Shown: positions 1 through 7,329, counted from the first letter of the stretch. The stretch is 12,490 nucleotides of DNA from Porphyrobacter sp. (GCA_021732945.1 JAKFWB010000542.1:1-12490), one strand, 5' to 3'. Notes: generated from the letters alone by a model not told the origin. Translations and numbers: made by a program.

Positions 1-623
1 GGAACGCGCCACAAGCGCCACACCGTCTGCCATCTGAAGAGGAGCGTCAGCAAAATGGCCGCGACGGTCAGGATCATCGCCATGCCCGGATCTATTTGTC
101 CGAACGTCAGCATGGCTATCCCAAGCAGCACGGCATAGGCCGTGGGCCGAATGGCGGTATCCAGCGCCTGACCCAGCACCAGCCGATCAGCCCCGCACAG
201 GATCGCGCCGACAAGGGCCAACAGCGCCATGAATGCGGTTACCACCATGGTCGAAACCGCAAGGTCAGCCGATGCTTTCAGGCCCCACACGACATAGGCT
301 CCCGCCGCCAACGCTGCGACCACGCCAAGCATCAGGACGTATCGGAAGGACCAGGCGATGAGCCGCGCCCCGCTTGGGTGGTCGCCCTGCGCCCTGTAAG
401 CGGCCAGGTCTCTGGTCGCGTGCAGCTTCAACCCGCCCGACGCAAAGGTCGCTCCAAGTGTCGCGGCCGCCATCGCCGACCCGTAGAGCCCATAGCCTGC
501 GACCCCAAGGCCCCGCGCCAGCTGAACGCCGACGAGGAACCCCATCGCCGTACCGAAGATGTAGATCCCGGTACTGCCGCTGAGAGCGCGCAAAAACTCC
601 TTACGAAGGGGTAGGGCTGACAA
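1..623 (-). CDS. Wzx-like polysaccharide flippase, C-terminus cut off by window edge
   Basis: Integral membrane protein of the oligosaccharide flippase (Wzx/MOP) type, which moves undecaprenyl-linked repeat units across the inner membrane. About 207 residues are visible from a TTG start at 623-621 (begins MSALPLRKEFLRAL), and the frame stays open to base 1. The N-terminal pattern of a short basic stretch, then 'GSTGIYIFGTAMGFLVG' and 'ARGLGVAGYGLYG', is typical of this family. More hydrophobic segments follow ('YVLMLGVVAALAAGAYVV', 'FMALLALVGAILCG', 'AMILTVAAILLTLLF'). It starts 6 nt after the stop of the upstream dehydrogenase gene and is in its frame, so it is probably translated by coupling. 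No ATG lies near the start, and an AAGGAG at 602-597 sits inside the reading frame, so the exact start is uncertain. Full family length is about 420-500 aa, so roughly half is missing. Confidence 0.72.
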   Translation of the reverse strand, partial: MSALPLRKEFLRALSGSTGIYIFGTAMGFLVGVQLARGLGVAGYGLYGSAMAAATLGATFASGGLKLHATRDLAAYRAQGDHPSGARLIAWSFRYVLMLGVVAALAAGAYVVWGLKASADLAVSTMVVTAFMALLALVGAILCGADRLVLGQALDTAIRPTAYAVLLGIAMLTFGQIDPGMAMILTVAAILLTLLFRWQTVWRLWRV

Positions 624-629
624 CAGTCT

Positions 630-1907
630 TCAGATCCGCAAATCGCTGTCTTCACGACCGAAGACACTCTTGAGATCGAAGAAGACGCTTTGCTGCGCCC
701 CGTAAGCCCTGATCGCGGCGGCGCCAGCATTGCGGAACGGCTCATGCGCCACCGCGAGCACGACCGCGTCGTAAGTTCTCACTTCGGGATCGGCGATCAG
801 GTCGAGCGCATATTCGTGGTGGGCTTCCACCGGATCGCACAGCGGGTCGTGGATATCGACCACAGCGCCGTAATCGCGCAGCTCGCCAATCATGTCGACC
901 ACGCGGGTGTTGCGCAAATCGGGGCAGTCTTCCTTGAAGGTCAATCCCAGCATCAGGATGCGCGCGCCGCCAACATGAATCCGCCGCTTGAGCATCGCCT
1001 TGACCAGCTCACGCGCGGCATAGGCGCCCATCCCGTCGTTAATCCGCCGCCCGGCCAGAATTACCTGCGGATGATAACCCAGCGCCTCGGCCTTGTGGGT
1101 CAGGTAATAGGGATCAACGCCGATGCAGTGCCCGCCAACCAGACCTGGCCGGAAGGGGAGGAAGTTCCACTTGGTGCCAGCCGCGCGCAGCACCGCATCC
1201 GTGTCGATATCCATGCGCCCGAAGATGATCGCCAACTCGTTGATCAACGCAATGTTGAGATCACGCTGGGTGTTCTCGATCACCTTGGCAGCCTCAGCCA
1301 CGCGGATGCTCTCCGCCTTGTAGGTTCCGGCGGTGATGATGCTGGCATAGAGAGCATCGACAGTGTCAGCGATTTCGGGCGTGGAGCCTGAGGTGACCTT
1401 GCAGATGCTGGTCAGGCCGTGCTTCTTGTCACCCGGATTGATCCGCTCCGGGCTGTAACCGCAGAAGAAATCGACATTAAAAGTGAGGCCCGAGACGCGT
1501 TCGAGCAGGGGCACGCAATCCTCTTCGGTCGCACCGGGATAGACGGTGGATTCGTAGATCACAATGCTGCCCGGCTTGATCGCCCGGCCAACGGTTTCGG
1601 TTGCTTTCAGCAGCGGGGTGAGGTCAGGCCGCTTGTGCGCGTCAATCGGCGTTGGCACGGTGACAATGAAAATCCCAGCTGCCGCCAGATCGGCTGGGTC
1701 TGCGGTCAGTTTGAGGTACCGGGCTTGCGCAAGCTGATCGGGCGTAAGCTCACCGGTCCGGTCACGCCCTGCGGAAAGCTCGGCAATGCGCTCGGCGCTA
1801 ATATCAAAGCCGATCACAGCGCGGTGCTTGCCAAACTCTGCGGCCAGCGGAAGGCCGACATAGCCCAGCCCGATGACCGCAATGGTCGGTGCGGCGGCGT
1901 CACTCAT
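630..1907 (-). CDS. tviB: UDP-N-acetyl-hexosamine 6-dehydrogenase (TviB/WbpO type)
   Basis: Cytosolic NAD-dependent nucleotide-sugar dehydrogenase that oxidises C6 of UDP-GlcNAc or UDP-GalNAc to the uronic acid, as in Vi antigen and B-band O-antigen synthesis. Of 425 aa, residues 13-18 (GLGYVG) form the Rossmann NAD site. '[12 protein letters not shown]' and '[14 protein letters not shown]' are family signatures. The catalytic set is visible: K208 and N212 in '[12 protein letters not shown]', and C261 in 'GGHCIGVDP'. The '[11 protein letters not shown]' and '[16 protein letters not shown]' stretches favour the TviB/WbpO branch over UDP-glucose dehydrogenase. The ATG at 1907 has AAGGA 8 nt upstream; a TTG at 1910 would add one residue. 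The start overlaps the stop of the vanZ-like gene by 8 nt, and the flippase gene follows 6 nt downstream, so these look like one operon. The substrate epimer (Glc or Gal) cannot be told by eye. Confidence 0.93.
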   Translation of the reverse strand: MSDAAAPTIAVIGLGYVGLPLAAEFGKHRAVIGFDISAERIAELSAGRDRTGELTPDQLAQARYLKLTADPADLAAAGIFIVTVPTPIDAHKRPDLTPLLKATETVGRAIKPGSIVIYESTVYPGATEEDCVPLLERVSGLTFNVDFFCGYSPERINPGDKKHGLTSICKVTSGSTPEIADTVDALYASIITAGTYKAESIRVAEAAKVIENTQRDLNIALINELAIIFGRMDIDTDAVLRAAGTKWNFLPFRPGLVGGHCIGVDPYYLTHKAEALGYHPQVILAGRRINDGMGAYAARELVKAMLKRRIHVGGARILMLGLTFKEDCPDLRNTRVVDMIGELRDYGAVVDIHDPLCDPVEAHHEYALDLIADPEVRTYDAVVLAVAHEPFRNAGAAAIRAYGAQQSVFFDLKSVFGREDSDLRI

Positions 1908-2289
1908 CAATCTGTTCCTTGTTCGATGTTACCAGCCATGCGATTCCTCGCAGCGCCAGGACGAGGAGCGCCGCTAGCGCAATTCCAGCGACGCTGCCTG
2001 CAAAATCACTCAAATCGGCGCTACGGCGCGGTTGAAACAGCTGCACAATCTCAATTCCCCCGGCAAACAGCACTAATAACGCTGCGTTGCGCTTCCAAGA
2101 ATCCAGCAAGAGCAACGGGATCGACAAGGCGGCAAAGGCGATCGCATGCAGCGCAAGGTCATTCTTCCCTTGCAAGGCGGGATGATCGGGAAAGGGGCCT
2201 TCGAAGATGAAGGCAAAATAGACGACCACCGCCGCGATCAAAACCGCAGCCGTCTTTACAAGCGTTTGGAACACCGCTGCGGCTGTCAT
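1900..2289 (-). CDS. VanZ-like membrane protein
   Basis: Small membrane protein of 129 aa with about four hydrophobic segments: residues ~7-29, ~45-62, ~69-85 and ~97-121. The VanZ-family pattern is present: '[18 protein letters not shown]' in the second helix, then '[20 protein letters not shown]' with the conserved E...Q...R...D residues and a Gly-rich last helix. Biochemical function in this family is poorly known. VanZ of Enterococcus gives low-level teicoplanin resistance, but most homologues, often found beside exopolysaccharide genes, are not resistance genes. It is the first gene of the minus-strand unit and overlaps the dehydrogenase gene by 8 nt. No convincing Shine-Dalgarno precedes the ATG at 2289-2287. 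The divergent glycosyltransferase lies on the other side of a ~137 bp spacer that should carry the promoters of both units. Confidence 0.82.
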   Translation of the reverse strand: MTAAAVFQTLVKTAAVLIAAVVVYFAFIFEGPFPDHPALQGKNDLALHAIAFAALSIPLLLLDSWKRNAALLVLFAGGIEIVQLFQPRRSADLSDFAGSVAGIALAALLVLALRGIAWLVTSNKEQIDE

Positions 2290-2317
2290 CGGAATGCCGC
2301 ACCAAAGTGGTTGGGGC

Positions 2318-2339
2318 AGGGCTTGCAGGAAGGGCTTGC
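2318..2339. repeat. 9-bp direct repeat in the divergent spacer between vanZ-like and GT4 genes
   Basis: AGGGCTTGC occurs at 2318-2326 and again at 2331-2339, 13 nt start to start, in the only spacer separating the two divergent units. Its place would suit a regulator site, but the repeat is short and may be chance. No clear -35/-10 pair was recognised in 2290-2426. Confidence 0.25.
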
Positions 2340-2426
2340 CTCGCCCTTTTCTTTCATCGCGTAACGGATAAAGAAGCCCGCTCGCGGCACTGCGCGACGC
2401 TGGAGAACAAAGCCATCAACGTTCTG

Positions 2427-3536
2427 ATGACAGTCAATGCGGCGTGGAATATCTGGAACTTCCGCAAGCCATTGGTCGAGGCGCTGCTTGCCGATGGCCA
2501 CCGCGTCACAATTCTTGCCCCTGCGGACGAGACCAGTGCCCGCCTGGAAGAACTGGGCTGCAAGGTATGCGCCTTGCCGATGAGCGTTGCCGGTCTCAAT
2601 CCGGTTGAGGACTTGCTGCTCCAACGCCGGTTTGCGCAGGCCTTCCGCACTTTGGCGCCCGATATCGTGCTGAGCTATACCATCAAAAACAACGTCTTCG
2701 GCGCGCGGCCCGCGCTGGCGGCAGGCGTGCCTTTCGTGCCCAACGTCACCGGACTTGGCACGGCCTTCCTGTCTGGCAAGTTGCTGGAGCAGGTGACGGT
2801 GCAGCTCTACCGGCGCGCCTTTGCGTCCTTGCCTTGCGTCTTCTTCCAGAACGCTGATGATCGCGATCTGTTTGTCGGCCACCGCATTATCCGCGAACAG
2901 CAATCGCGGCTGCTGCCGGGGTCTGGCATCGATCTTGAACACTTTGCGCCCGTGCCCATGCCCGACCCGGCTGGCCCGCCGATTTTCCTGATGGTGGCCC
3001 GGCTGCTGCGCGACAAGGGCGTGCTCGAATTCGTTGAAGCCGCACGGATCATCAAGGCGCGCTATCCTGCGGCGCGGTTCCAGTTGCTGGGCGCACTCGG
3101 TCCGCAAAATCGCACCGCTATCGACGCGGCGATGGTCGATGCGTGGGTGGCTGAGGGGGTGGTCGAATATCTCGGCATCACCGATGATGTGCGTCCCAGC
3201 ATCGCTGCTGCATCTTGCGTGGTCTTGCCCTCCTACCGTGAAGGCGCGCCGCGCACCCTGATCGAGGCGGCTGCAATGTCCCGCCCGGTAATCGCCACCG
3301 ACGTTCCCGGGTGCCGCGCCGTCATCGACCGGGACGCGTCGGGCTTCCTGTGCAAGGCGCGTGATGCGCAGAGCCTTGCCGAAGCTATCGAGCGCTTTCT
3401 CGCGCTGCCACCGGAGGTCCATGCCGCAATGGGGCGGGCCGGCCATGCCAAGATGGCGCGCGAGTATGATCAGGCCCTTGTCATTGCCGCTTACCGCGAA
3501 GTCATCGGCGCGCTCACGCACGGTCGCAGTGATTGA
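2427..3536 (+). CDS. Glycosyltransferase family 4 (WbpV/PglA-like)
   Basis: GT-B fold retaining glycosyltransferase that probably adds a sugar from a nucleotide donor to the growing undecaprenyl-linked repeat unit on the cytosolic face. It is 369 aa from the ATG at 2427. The N-domain begins 'MTVNAAWNIWNFRKPLVEAL', a common opening in this group. 'KNNVFGARPALAAGVPFVPN' and 'GLGTAF' follow. The C-domain has 'MVARLLRDKGVLEFVEAA' and the EX7E signature with E272 and E280 in 'EGAPRTLIEAAAMSRPVI'. The start is uncertain. Homologues usually begin a few residues before 'LMTVNAAW', where the codon at 2415 is ATC with GGAG at 2402-2405. The ATG at 2427 lacks a close Shine-Dalgarno, and an in-frame GTG at 2307 would add 40 unfamiliar residues. 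It converges with the deacetylase gene. Acceptor and donor cannot be named from sequence. Confidence 0.86.
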   Translation: MTVNAAWNIWNFRKPLVEALLADGHRVTILAPADETSARLEELGCKVCALPMSVAGLNPVEDLLLQRRFAQAFRTLAPDIVLSYTIKNNVFGARPALAAGVPFVPNVTGLGTAFLSGKLLEQVTVQLYRRAFASLPCVFFQNADDRDLFVGHRIIREQQSRLLPGSGIDLEHFAPVPMPDPAGPPIFLMVARLLRDKGVLEFVEAARIIKARYPAARFQLLGALGPQNRTAIDAAMVDAWVAEGVVEYLGITDDVRPSIAAASCVVLPSYREGAPRTLIEAAAMSRPVIATDVPGCRAVIDRDASGFLCKARDAQSLAEAIERFLALPPEVHAAMGRAGHAKMAREYDQALVIAAYREVIGALTHGRSD

Positions 3537-3552
3537 GCAACCTGACGGTTGC
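3537..3552 (+). terminator. Small hairpin directly after the GT4 stop codon
   Basis: GCAACC (3537-3542), loop TGAC, GGTTGC (3547-3552): a perfect 6-bp stem that begins at the base after the TGA. It sits in the 42-bp gap between convergent genes, so it may end transcription from the plus strand. There is no T-tract after it, so support is structural only. Confidence 0.4.
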
Positions 3553-3578
3553 GGCCAAACGTAAACCCGTTGGTGCAT

Positions 3579-4445
3579 CTATCCCCCCAGCATCGAAAGC
3601 TGGGTCTCAACGCGGATCTGCCCGGCATCGCGGAATCGCACGATTTCCTCCACGATCGCTGACACATTCGTCATGGTCGCAGGCGCCGTCGCCACGTTTT
3701 CTGGATGCAGCCAGAAATGCGCGACGCCGCCTGTCTTGGCCGCATGGTTCAGCAGATTGCGGGCGCGCAGCCGCGTTATCTGGGGTGGAACCAATTTGCG
3801 CAGTCCGCTGCGCCAATTGATGAACACACCCGATGGAATCTCCACCGGAGTGGCTTCAGCCTGGCCCGGCATCTGCTGTGACGGCACGCGGCAGTCGAAT
3901 TCGGACAGGAGCGATTGGGCACGCGTCGGATATTCACGGGCGCCGCGAAAGGCTTTGCAGCCGAATTCCTCCAGCACATCGACATGCGCGATCTGGTTGC
4001 GAGGGAACACCATGGTTTGCCGATGTTCGGGCCACACCTGTTCCATTTCCCATCTCGCCTGCTCGCGTGAAAGGTCGGGCCAGGGAACGTGGGTCGTGCC
4101 GTGAAAGGCGATCTCATGCCCTTGCTCACCGGCCATGTCCAAGGCCCAATCGCCGATCCAACCCTCTTCTGCGTCGGTAAGGCCTGCGGCGGCGCGCGTG
4201 AGATAGGGCAGCACTGCTGCGCGCTCTCGAACGAGTTCGGTCGTTTCGCGTGAAGCCGGGCGCGTGAAAAGGCCCACGAAGGCAAAGGTTGCATGGATCT
4301 GCACATCGGCAAGCAGGCGAATCAGGTCGCGGTAGGCCATGCGCAGGCGGGCATCGGTCAGCCCCGAAGCCGTCTCAGGCGTCAGGTGATCGGCGACGCC
4401 CCAACGGCCCTCACAATCGAGTGAAATGATCGCCGCGCCGGTCAT
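3579..4445 (-). CDS. Polysaccharide deacetylase family (NodB-like) protein
   Basis: Predicted metal-dependent carbohydrate de-N-acetylase, 288 aa with no signal peptide. Motif 1 is 'SLDCEGRWG' with D10. Motif 2 is 'HEIAFHGTTH' with the metal-binding H115 and H119. A later 'HFWLHPEN' (243-250) fits the last conserved His motif. The middle segment 'TMVFPRNQIAHVDVLEEFGC' matches the region where NodB-like proteins carry a Pro/Arg motif. The ATG (4445-4443) overlaps the TGA of the upstream GNAT gene as ATGA, so the two are translationally coupled. Lack of an export signal suggests action on a cytosolic sugar nucleotide or lipid-linked intermediate; this is inference. The opening 'SLDCEG' differs from the commoner 'TFDDG', a variant seen in uncharacterised members. 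Confidence 0.85.
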   Translation of the reverse strand: MTGAAIISLDCEGRWGVADHLTPETASGLTDARLRMAYRDLIRLLADVQIHATFAFVGLFTRPASRETTELVRERAAVLPYLTRAAAGLTDAEEGWIGDWALDMAGEQGHEIAFHGTTHVPWPDLSREQARWEMEQVWPEHRQTMVFPRNQIAHVDVLEEFGCKAFRGAREYPTRAQSLLSEFDCRVPSQQMPGQAEATPVEIPSGVFINWRSGLRKLVPPQITRLRARNLLNHAAKTGGVAHFWLHPENVATAPATMTNVSAIVEEIVRFRDAGQIRVETQLSMLGG

Positions 4446-5446
4446 ATGCCATCTGAATCCAGATAACTGATGTACCAGTTTTCGCGCACCTCGGCGGCTT
4501 GGCCGCGCGGGGTCAGCGCGCGCGCGCCGAAATTGATCTCAACCGGCCTGAAGCGCTCGGGTAGCGAGAGGAAACCTGTCTTGCGGAAAGCCCGGTTATT
4601 GGGGGACCATGGAAAGCTCCACGCCAGCGCAATCTGCGCGCCCTCACGCGCCAAGTGGATCATTTCCGATTGCAGCAACGGGCCCAAAGCACGACCGCCC
4701 ATCGCTTCGACGACATAAGCAATGCGCGCGCCGTGCTTGTCCTGCATCCGGGTGATCACCAGCGCGCGATCGTCCCCTTCACCATACATGCTGACCCGGT
4801 AAGCGTCGCGATGTGGCGCGCCGAAAATCCGCCGGTTCAAAGCCTCGGCGTCGCGAACAATGGTGCATCCGATGGCCTGGCTGAATCGCGCCCAAAGCTC
4901 ATCTGTTTCCTGCCCGAATGCTTGCAGCGCGACGCTTGGAATGGTCTTGCCGCGCGCCAGACGAAACCCACCGGGAAGGCCAAGCCTTCCGAGGAAGTAT
5001 GAGGCATTGAGCGGGCGAACGAGGAAAGGCACTTGCCCGAAATTCTGCCAGCCAAGGCCACCGAACCAGGCCGGCGCGGCGTTGGCATTGGGGAAACCCC
5101 AGGTTGCATCGACCCCCGCTTCGCCAGCGGCATCGGCAAACCGCGTCGCCAATCGCGAAAAAAGGCGTTTGCCCCGGGCTTCTTCCGAAACGAAGGAATC
5201 GACCGCTTGAAAGGCGGTTCCCTCTTCCGCCCCTAGTTTCATGCGCGCGGCGATATTGGCCGACAGTCCGATGATCCGTTCGTCTTTGCGGGCGACGCAG
5301 AAGGGAAGGCAAGCGGCAGCCCCTGCGCCGAAGGTCCACTCGATCCCTTCCGCACCCTGGCTTGTCCGGTCGAGGCCAAACTCGCGATAGGCGGCAAGCA
5401 GGTCCGGCGAGATGCCTTCAATGCCGATCTGAATATCGTCGTTCAT
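4442..5446 (-). CDS. GNAT-type acyltransferase, probably two-domain
   Basis: Predicted cytosolic acyltransferase of 334 aa. Residues ~45-145 form a recognisable GNAT domain. The acetyl-CoA binding loop is 'VSEEARGKRLFSRLATRF' (86-103), and 'FPNANAAPAWFGGLGW' (118-133) matches the C-terminal GNAT motif. A second half (~165-330) with 'EALNRRIFGAPHRDAYRV' and 'FPWSPNNRAFRKTGFLSLPE' looks like another, degenerate GNAT repeat ending in its own N-x-x-F-x-x-x-G-F motif. Such proteins occur in polysaccharide loci and may acylate an amino sugar. Here the gene sits directly upstream of, and overlaps by 4 nt, a deacetylase, so the pair could exchange one acyl group for another. An in-frame stop lies 7 codons upstream, which limits the start to about this ATG. 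The Shine-Dalgarno is weak (GGGG near 5455). Substrate unknown. Confidence 0.78.
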   Translation of the reverse strand: MNDDIQIGIEGISPDLLAAYREFGLDRTSQGAEGIEWTFGAGAAACLPFCVARKDERIIGLSANIAARMKLGAEEGTAFQAVDSFVSEEARGKRLFSRLATRFADAAGEAGVDATWGFPNANAAPAWFGGLGWQNFGQVPFLVRPLNASYFLGRLGLPGGFRLARGKTIPSVALQAFGQETDELWARFSQAIGCTIVRDAEALNRRIFGAPHRDAYRVSMYGEGDDRALVITRMQDKHGARIAYVVEAMGGRALGPLLQSEMIHLAREGAQIALAWSFPWSPNNRAFRKTGFLSLPERFRPVEINFGARALTPRGQAAEVRENWYISYLDSDGI

Positions 5447-5670
5447 GACGAAGCCCCATAGGGATCAAGCGGGACACAGGCCAGACGGTTCGTGCAGAGT
5501 AGGGCCTCTTACGGCTCGGCAACCCTGCGCGCCGGGGCGGTGATCGCTTCAAGGCAGCGCCCTCGCTGGTTGGAGAGGCGCAGGACAGCACGCGCCAATG
5601 TCGCGGCCAGAGCAGTTGCTTAAGGAACCACTAATCGATTTCACAATCGGCTCTTTGGGGCTAAGGGGCG
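5447..5670. other. Divergent intergenic region, no gene recognised
   Basis: This 224-bp stretch lies between the minus-strand GNAT/deacetylase unit and the plus-strand sugar transferase leader, so promoters of both should be here. I see no convincing -35/-10 pair. On the minus strand two short open stretches read well (one ending at a TAA near 5507, one ending at a TGA overlapping the GNAT ATG) but have no usable start and no recognised family. They may be chance in GC-rich DNA or remnants. Confidence 0.4.
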
Positions 5671-5766
5671 ATGAATGACGAGCGGATCGCTCGTTCCGAA
5701 GGGGGGAGTGGGATGACCGGTACGAAAGAGGCGCCATTAGCGCTGCCCGGCAGGACCGCGAAATGA
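5671..5766 (+). CDS. Possible 31-aa leader ORF overlapping the sugar transferase start
   Basis: A small ORF opens at ATG 5671 (AAGGGG at 5663-5668 just before it) and closes with a TGA at 5764-5766. That TGA overlaps the sugar transferase ATG (5763-5765) as ATGA. The peptide begins MNDERIARSEGGSG and ends EAPLALPGRTAK. A second in-frame ATG at 5713 has a purine-rich GGGGGGAG 6 nt upstream and would give 17 aa. An in-frame TAA at 5662 bounds it. I recognise no family. The ATGA overlap suggests translational coupling or a regulatory leader peptide, but an ORF of this size can arise by chance. Confidence 0.35.
   Translation: MNDERIARSEGGSGMTGTKEAPLALPGRTAK
5677..5695 (+). promoter_or_regulatory. 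Hairpin-forming inverted repeat in sugar transferase leader
   Basis: ACGAGCG (5678-5684), GAT, CGCTCGT (5688-5694) is a perfect 7-bp inverted repeat, with one further G-T pair outside. It lies inside the leader ORF, about 8 nt before the GGGGGGAG at 5701-5708. It could be an RNA stem affecting ribosome access or a DNA operator. No family assigned. Confidence 0.35.
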
Positions 5767-7248
5767 CTGCCACATCCGTTAAGAACCTGCCCGACTTCTT
5801 ATCGAGTTCGGATGCTGTCGTTGAACCAGGTGAGCCGGGCGTCGCAGCGCGTCAGACGATCCATCCCGATCGCCCAATTGGCGGCGCTGAGCTGGCGTTG
5901 GCTCCTGCTCCTGCGTCTGCCGATCCAGAAGTGCAAGCTTCAGTCGATCAAGGGGAAAAGCCCGATTACGCTGCGGCTCCCACACATCGCAGCGCTGCCT
6001 GGCTCAAACGGCTGGAGCTTCCGCTTCTGCTGGCAATCGGGCTGGCTCCGGCTTTGATCCTGTGGTCCGCGCTCGGTCGCACTTTCTTCACCGAAGCTTT
6101 CGAAGAGACCTCGTTGGCGTTGATCGCTTCAATCGTGCTTTCGTGGTACATTCTCTTCCAGTTGAAAGACCATGCCAACGCGCGGCACCTTATCCTATGT
6201 CTTGCCGGTCAATCTGATCGTGTTTGCGGCCGTGTTGTCCTTGGTGGCGCTGCTGCGGGTCCCTTATTCGGGTTCCTTTTTCACCACCGGTGCGGTGAGC
6301 GCGGTGGCAGCCAGTTTCCTTGCCGCGGTCTACACGCGGCGCTTGGCCAAGCCGCATCTGGTGGTGGCTGGTGGCCGGGCTGCGGAAATCGAGCTCAACA
6401 GCAAGTTTCGCAAAGCACCCTCGCTCAAGGAACTTGAGCGGCTGATCGAGACCGGGTGGCGCGAATGGGCTATCGTCGCCGATCTTCACCACCCGCATTC
6501 CAAGCAAGCTGAACGCCTGTTTGCGAAGGCGGCGCTTGCGCGGATACCGGTCTATCACTTCCGCCAGATTGCCGAAATGCAGTCAGGACAGGTCAAGATT
6601 TCGCACCTTAGCGAGAACGATCTTGGTTCGTTGAATCCGAACATTTCCTACACCTCGCTGAAGCGGGCCATCGACATCATTGGCACGCTTGTCCTGATCC
6701 CGCTTTGCATCCCGGTGTTTGCGGTGATCAGCATTCTGATCAAACTCGATTCGCCGGGAAATGCGTTCTTTATTCAGGAGCGGATGGGGTATCAGGGGCG
6801 GACCTTCCGAATGATCAAGTTCCGGACCATGCGCGACCGCGCCAGCAGCGAGCCGGCGGCGGATATGCGGGACGATGCCATGACCAAGTCCGACGATGAT
6901 CGCATCACGCGGATTGGCCGGGTGTTGAGAACAACGCGTCTCGACGAACTGCCGCAGGTCTTCAACGTGCTGCGCGGGCAAATGAGCCTCATCGGCCCGC
7001 GCCCGGAAGCCTGCCAGCTTTCGGCGTGGTACGATGCCGAATTGCCGTTCTATCCCTATCGGCATATTGTCCGGCCCGGCATCACTGGCTGGGCGCAAGT
7101 CAATCAGGGGCACGTGACAGACGTGTCGGATGTGCTCGATAAGTTGCGCTATGATTTCTACTACATCAAGAATCTTTCGCTGTGGCTTGATCTGCTGATC
7201 GCGCTCAAGACTGTTCGCGTGATGGTTCAAGGTATCGGTGCAAGATGA
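5763..7248 (+). pseudogene. Initiating sugar transferase (WcaJ/ExoY type) split by a one-base frameshift
   Basis: Polyprenyl-phosphate hexose-1-phosphate transferase that would load the first sugar of the repeat unit onto undecaprenyl phosphate in the inner membrane. The start at ATG 5763 has AGGA 7 nt upstream. The first frame gives a cytosolic tail and two membrane helices ('LPLLLAIGLAPALILWSAL', 'LALIASIVLSWYILFQL'), good up to residue ~143 ('DHANARHL'). It then reads nonsense to a stop at 6437. The family continues in the next frame with 'LSYVLPVNLIVF', the third helix. Dropping one base within 6189-6194 joins 'RHL' to 'SYVLPVN' and restores a ~494-aa protein, the usual family length. Everything downstream is intact, so the shift is recent, a sequence error, or bypassed. 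An 11-bp stem terminator follows the stop. The gene diverges from the GNAT/deacetylase unit. Confidence 0.8.
6172..7248 (+). CDS. Downstream part of the split sugar transferase: last helices and catalytic domain
   Basis: This 358-aa frame holds all of the catalytic part. Residues ~8-30 and ~36-54 are membrane helices 3 and 4. 'TSLKRAIDIIG' (161-171) begins the catalytic domain, followed by its membrane segment (~170-191). 'KFRTMR' (216-221), 'DELPQVFNVLRGQMSLIGPR' (258-277) and 'VRPGITGWAQV' (300-310) are the bacterial sugar transferase signatures. An ATG at 6172, just before the frameshift point, could start it, with only a weak GAAAG upstream. A product from there would lack helices 1 and 2. 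In some family members the catalytic domain alone is active, so partial function is possible. It is better viewed as the 3' portion of the gene starting at 5763. Confidence 0.75.
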   Translation: MPTRGTLSYVLPVNLIVFAAVLSLVALLRVPYSGSFFTTGAVSAVAASFLAAVYTRRLAKPHLVVAGGRAAEIELNSKFRKAPSLKELERLIETGWREWAIVADLHHPHSKQAERLFAKAALARIPVYHFRQIAEMQSGQVKISHLSENDLGSLNPNISYTSLKRAIDIIGTLVLIPLCIPVFAVISILIKLDSPGNAFFIQERMGYQGRTFRMIKFRTMRDRASSEPAADMRDDAMTKSDDDRITRIGRVLRTTRLDELPQVFNVLRGQMSLIGPRPEACQLSAWYDAELPFYPYRHIVRPGITGWAQVNQGHVTDVSDVLDKLRYDFYYIKNLSLWLDLLIALKTVRVMVQGIGAR

Positions 7249-7253
7249 GGCGG

Positions 7254-7294
7254 CAGGAAAGGCGCTGACTGCGTTGCATGCCACGCCTTTCCTG
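7254..7294 (+). terminator. Hairpin terminator after sugar transferase
   Basis: CAGGAAAGGCG (7254-7264) and CGCCTTTCCTG (7284-7294) form a perfect 11-bp stem with a 19-nt loop, starting 6 nt after the TGA. No strong T-run follows, so it may act as a structural end or 3' protecting stem. Confidence 0.6.
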
Positions 7295-7329
7295 ATCTGG
7301 TCGGAGCGCTTCAGAAGGCTCTAAACGCA

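Noticed and set aside
690..1391. 233-aa plus-strand open frame opposite the dehydrogenase
   Set aside because: The minus-strand frame holds all TviB/WbpO motifs; the opposite frame has none.
1900..2289. Teicoplanin-resistance gene vanZ
   Set aside because: Similarity is to the broad VanZ-like family; there are no van genes nearby and the context is polysaccharide synthesis.
2286..3578. 430-aa open frame on the minus strand, antisense to the whole GT4 gene
   Set aside because: The plus-strand protein has clear GT4 motifs. The antisense translation is rich in R, H, Q and G with no recognisable domain, a typical shadow in GC-rich DNA.
5456..5625. Two short minus-strand open stretches upstream of the GNAT gene, the latter ending in a TGA overlapping the GNAT ATG
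   Set aside because: They look protein-like but are bounded by stops at both ends, lack usable start codons and match no family I recognise.
6183..6198. Programmed +1 frameshift at CTT-A in the sugar transferase
   Set aside because: CTT followed by A recalls +1 shift sites, but the next codon ATC is common and no stop, stimulating stem or internal Shine-Dalgarno is evident. Mutation or sequence error is simpler.
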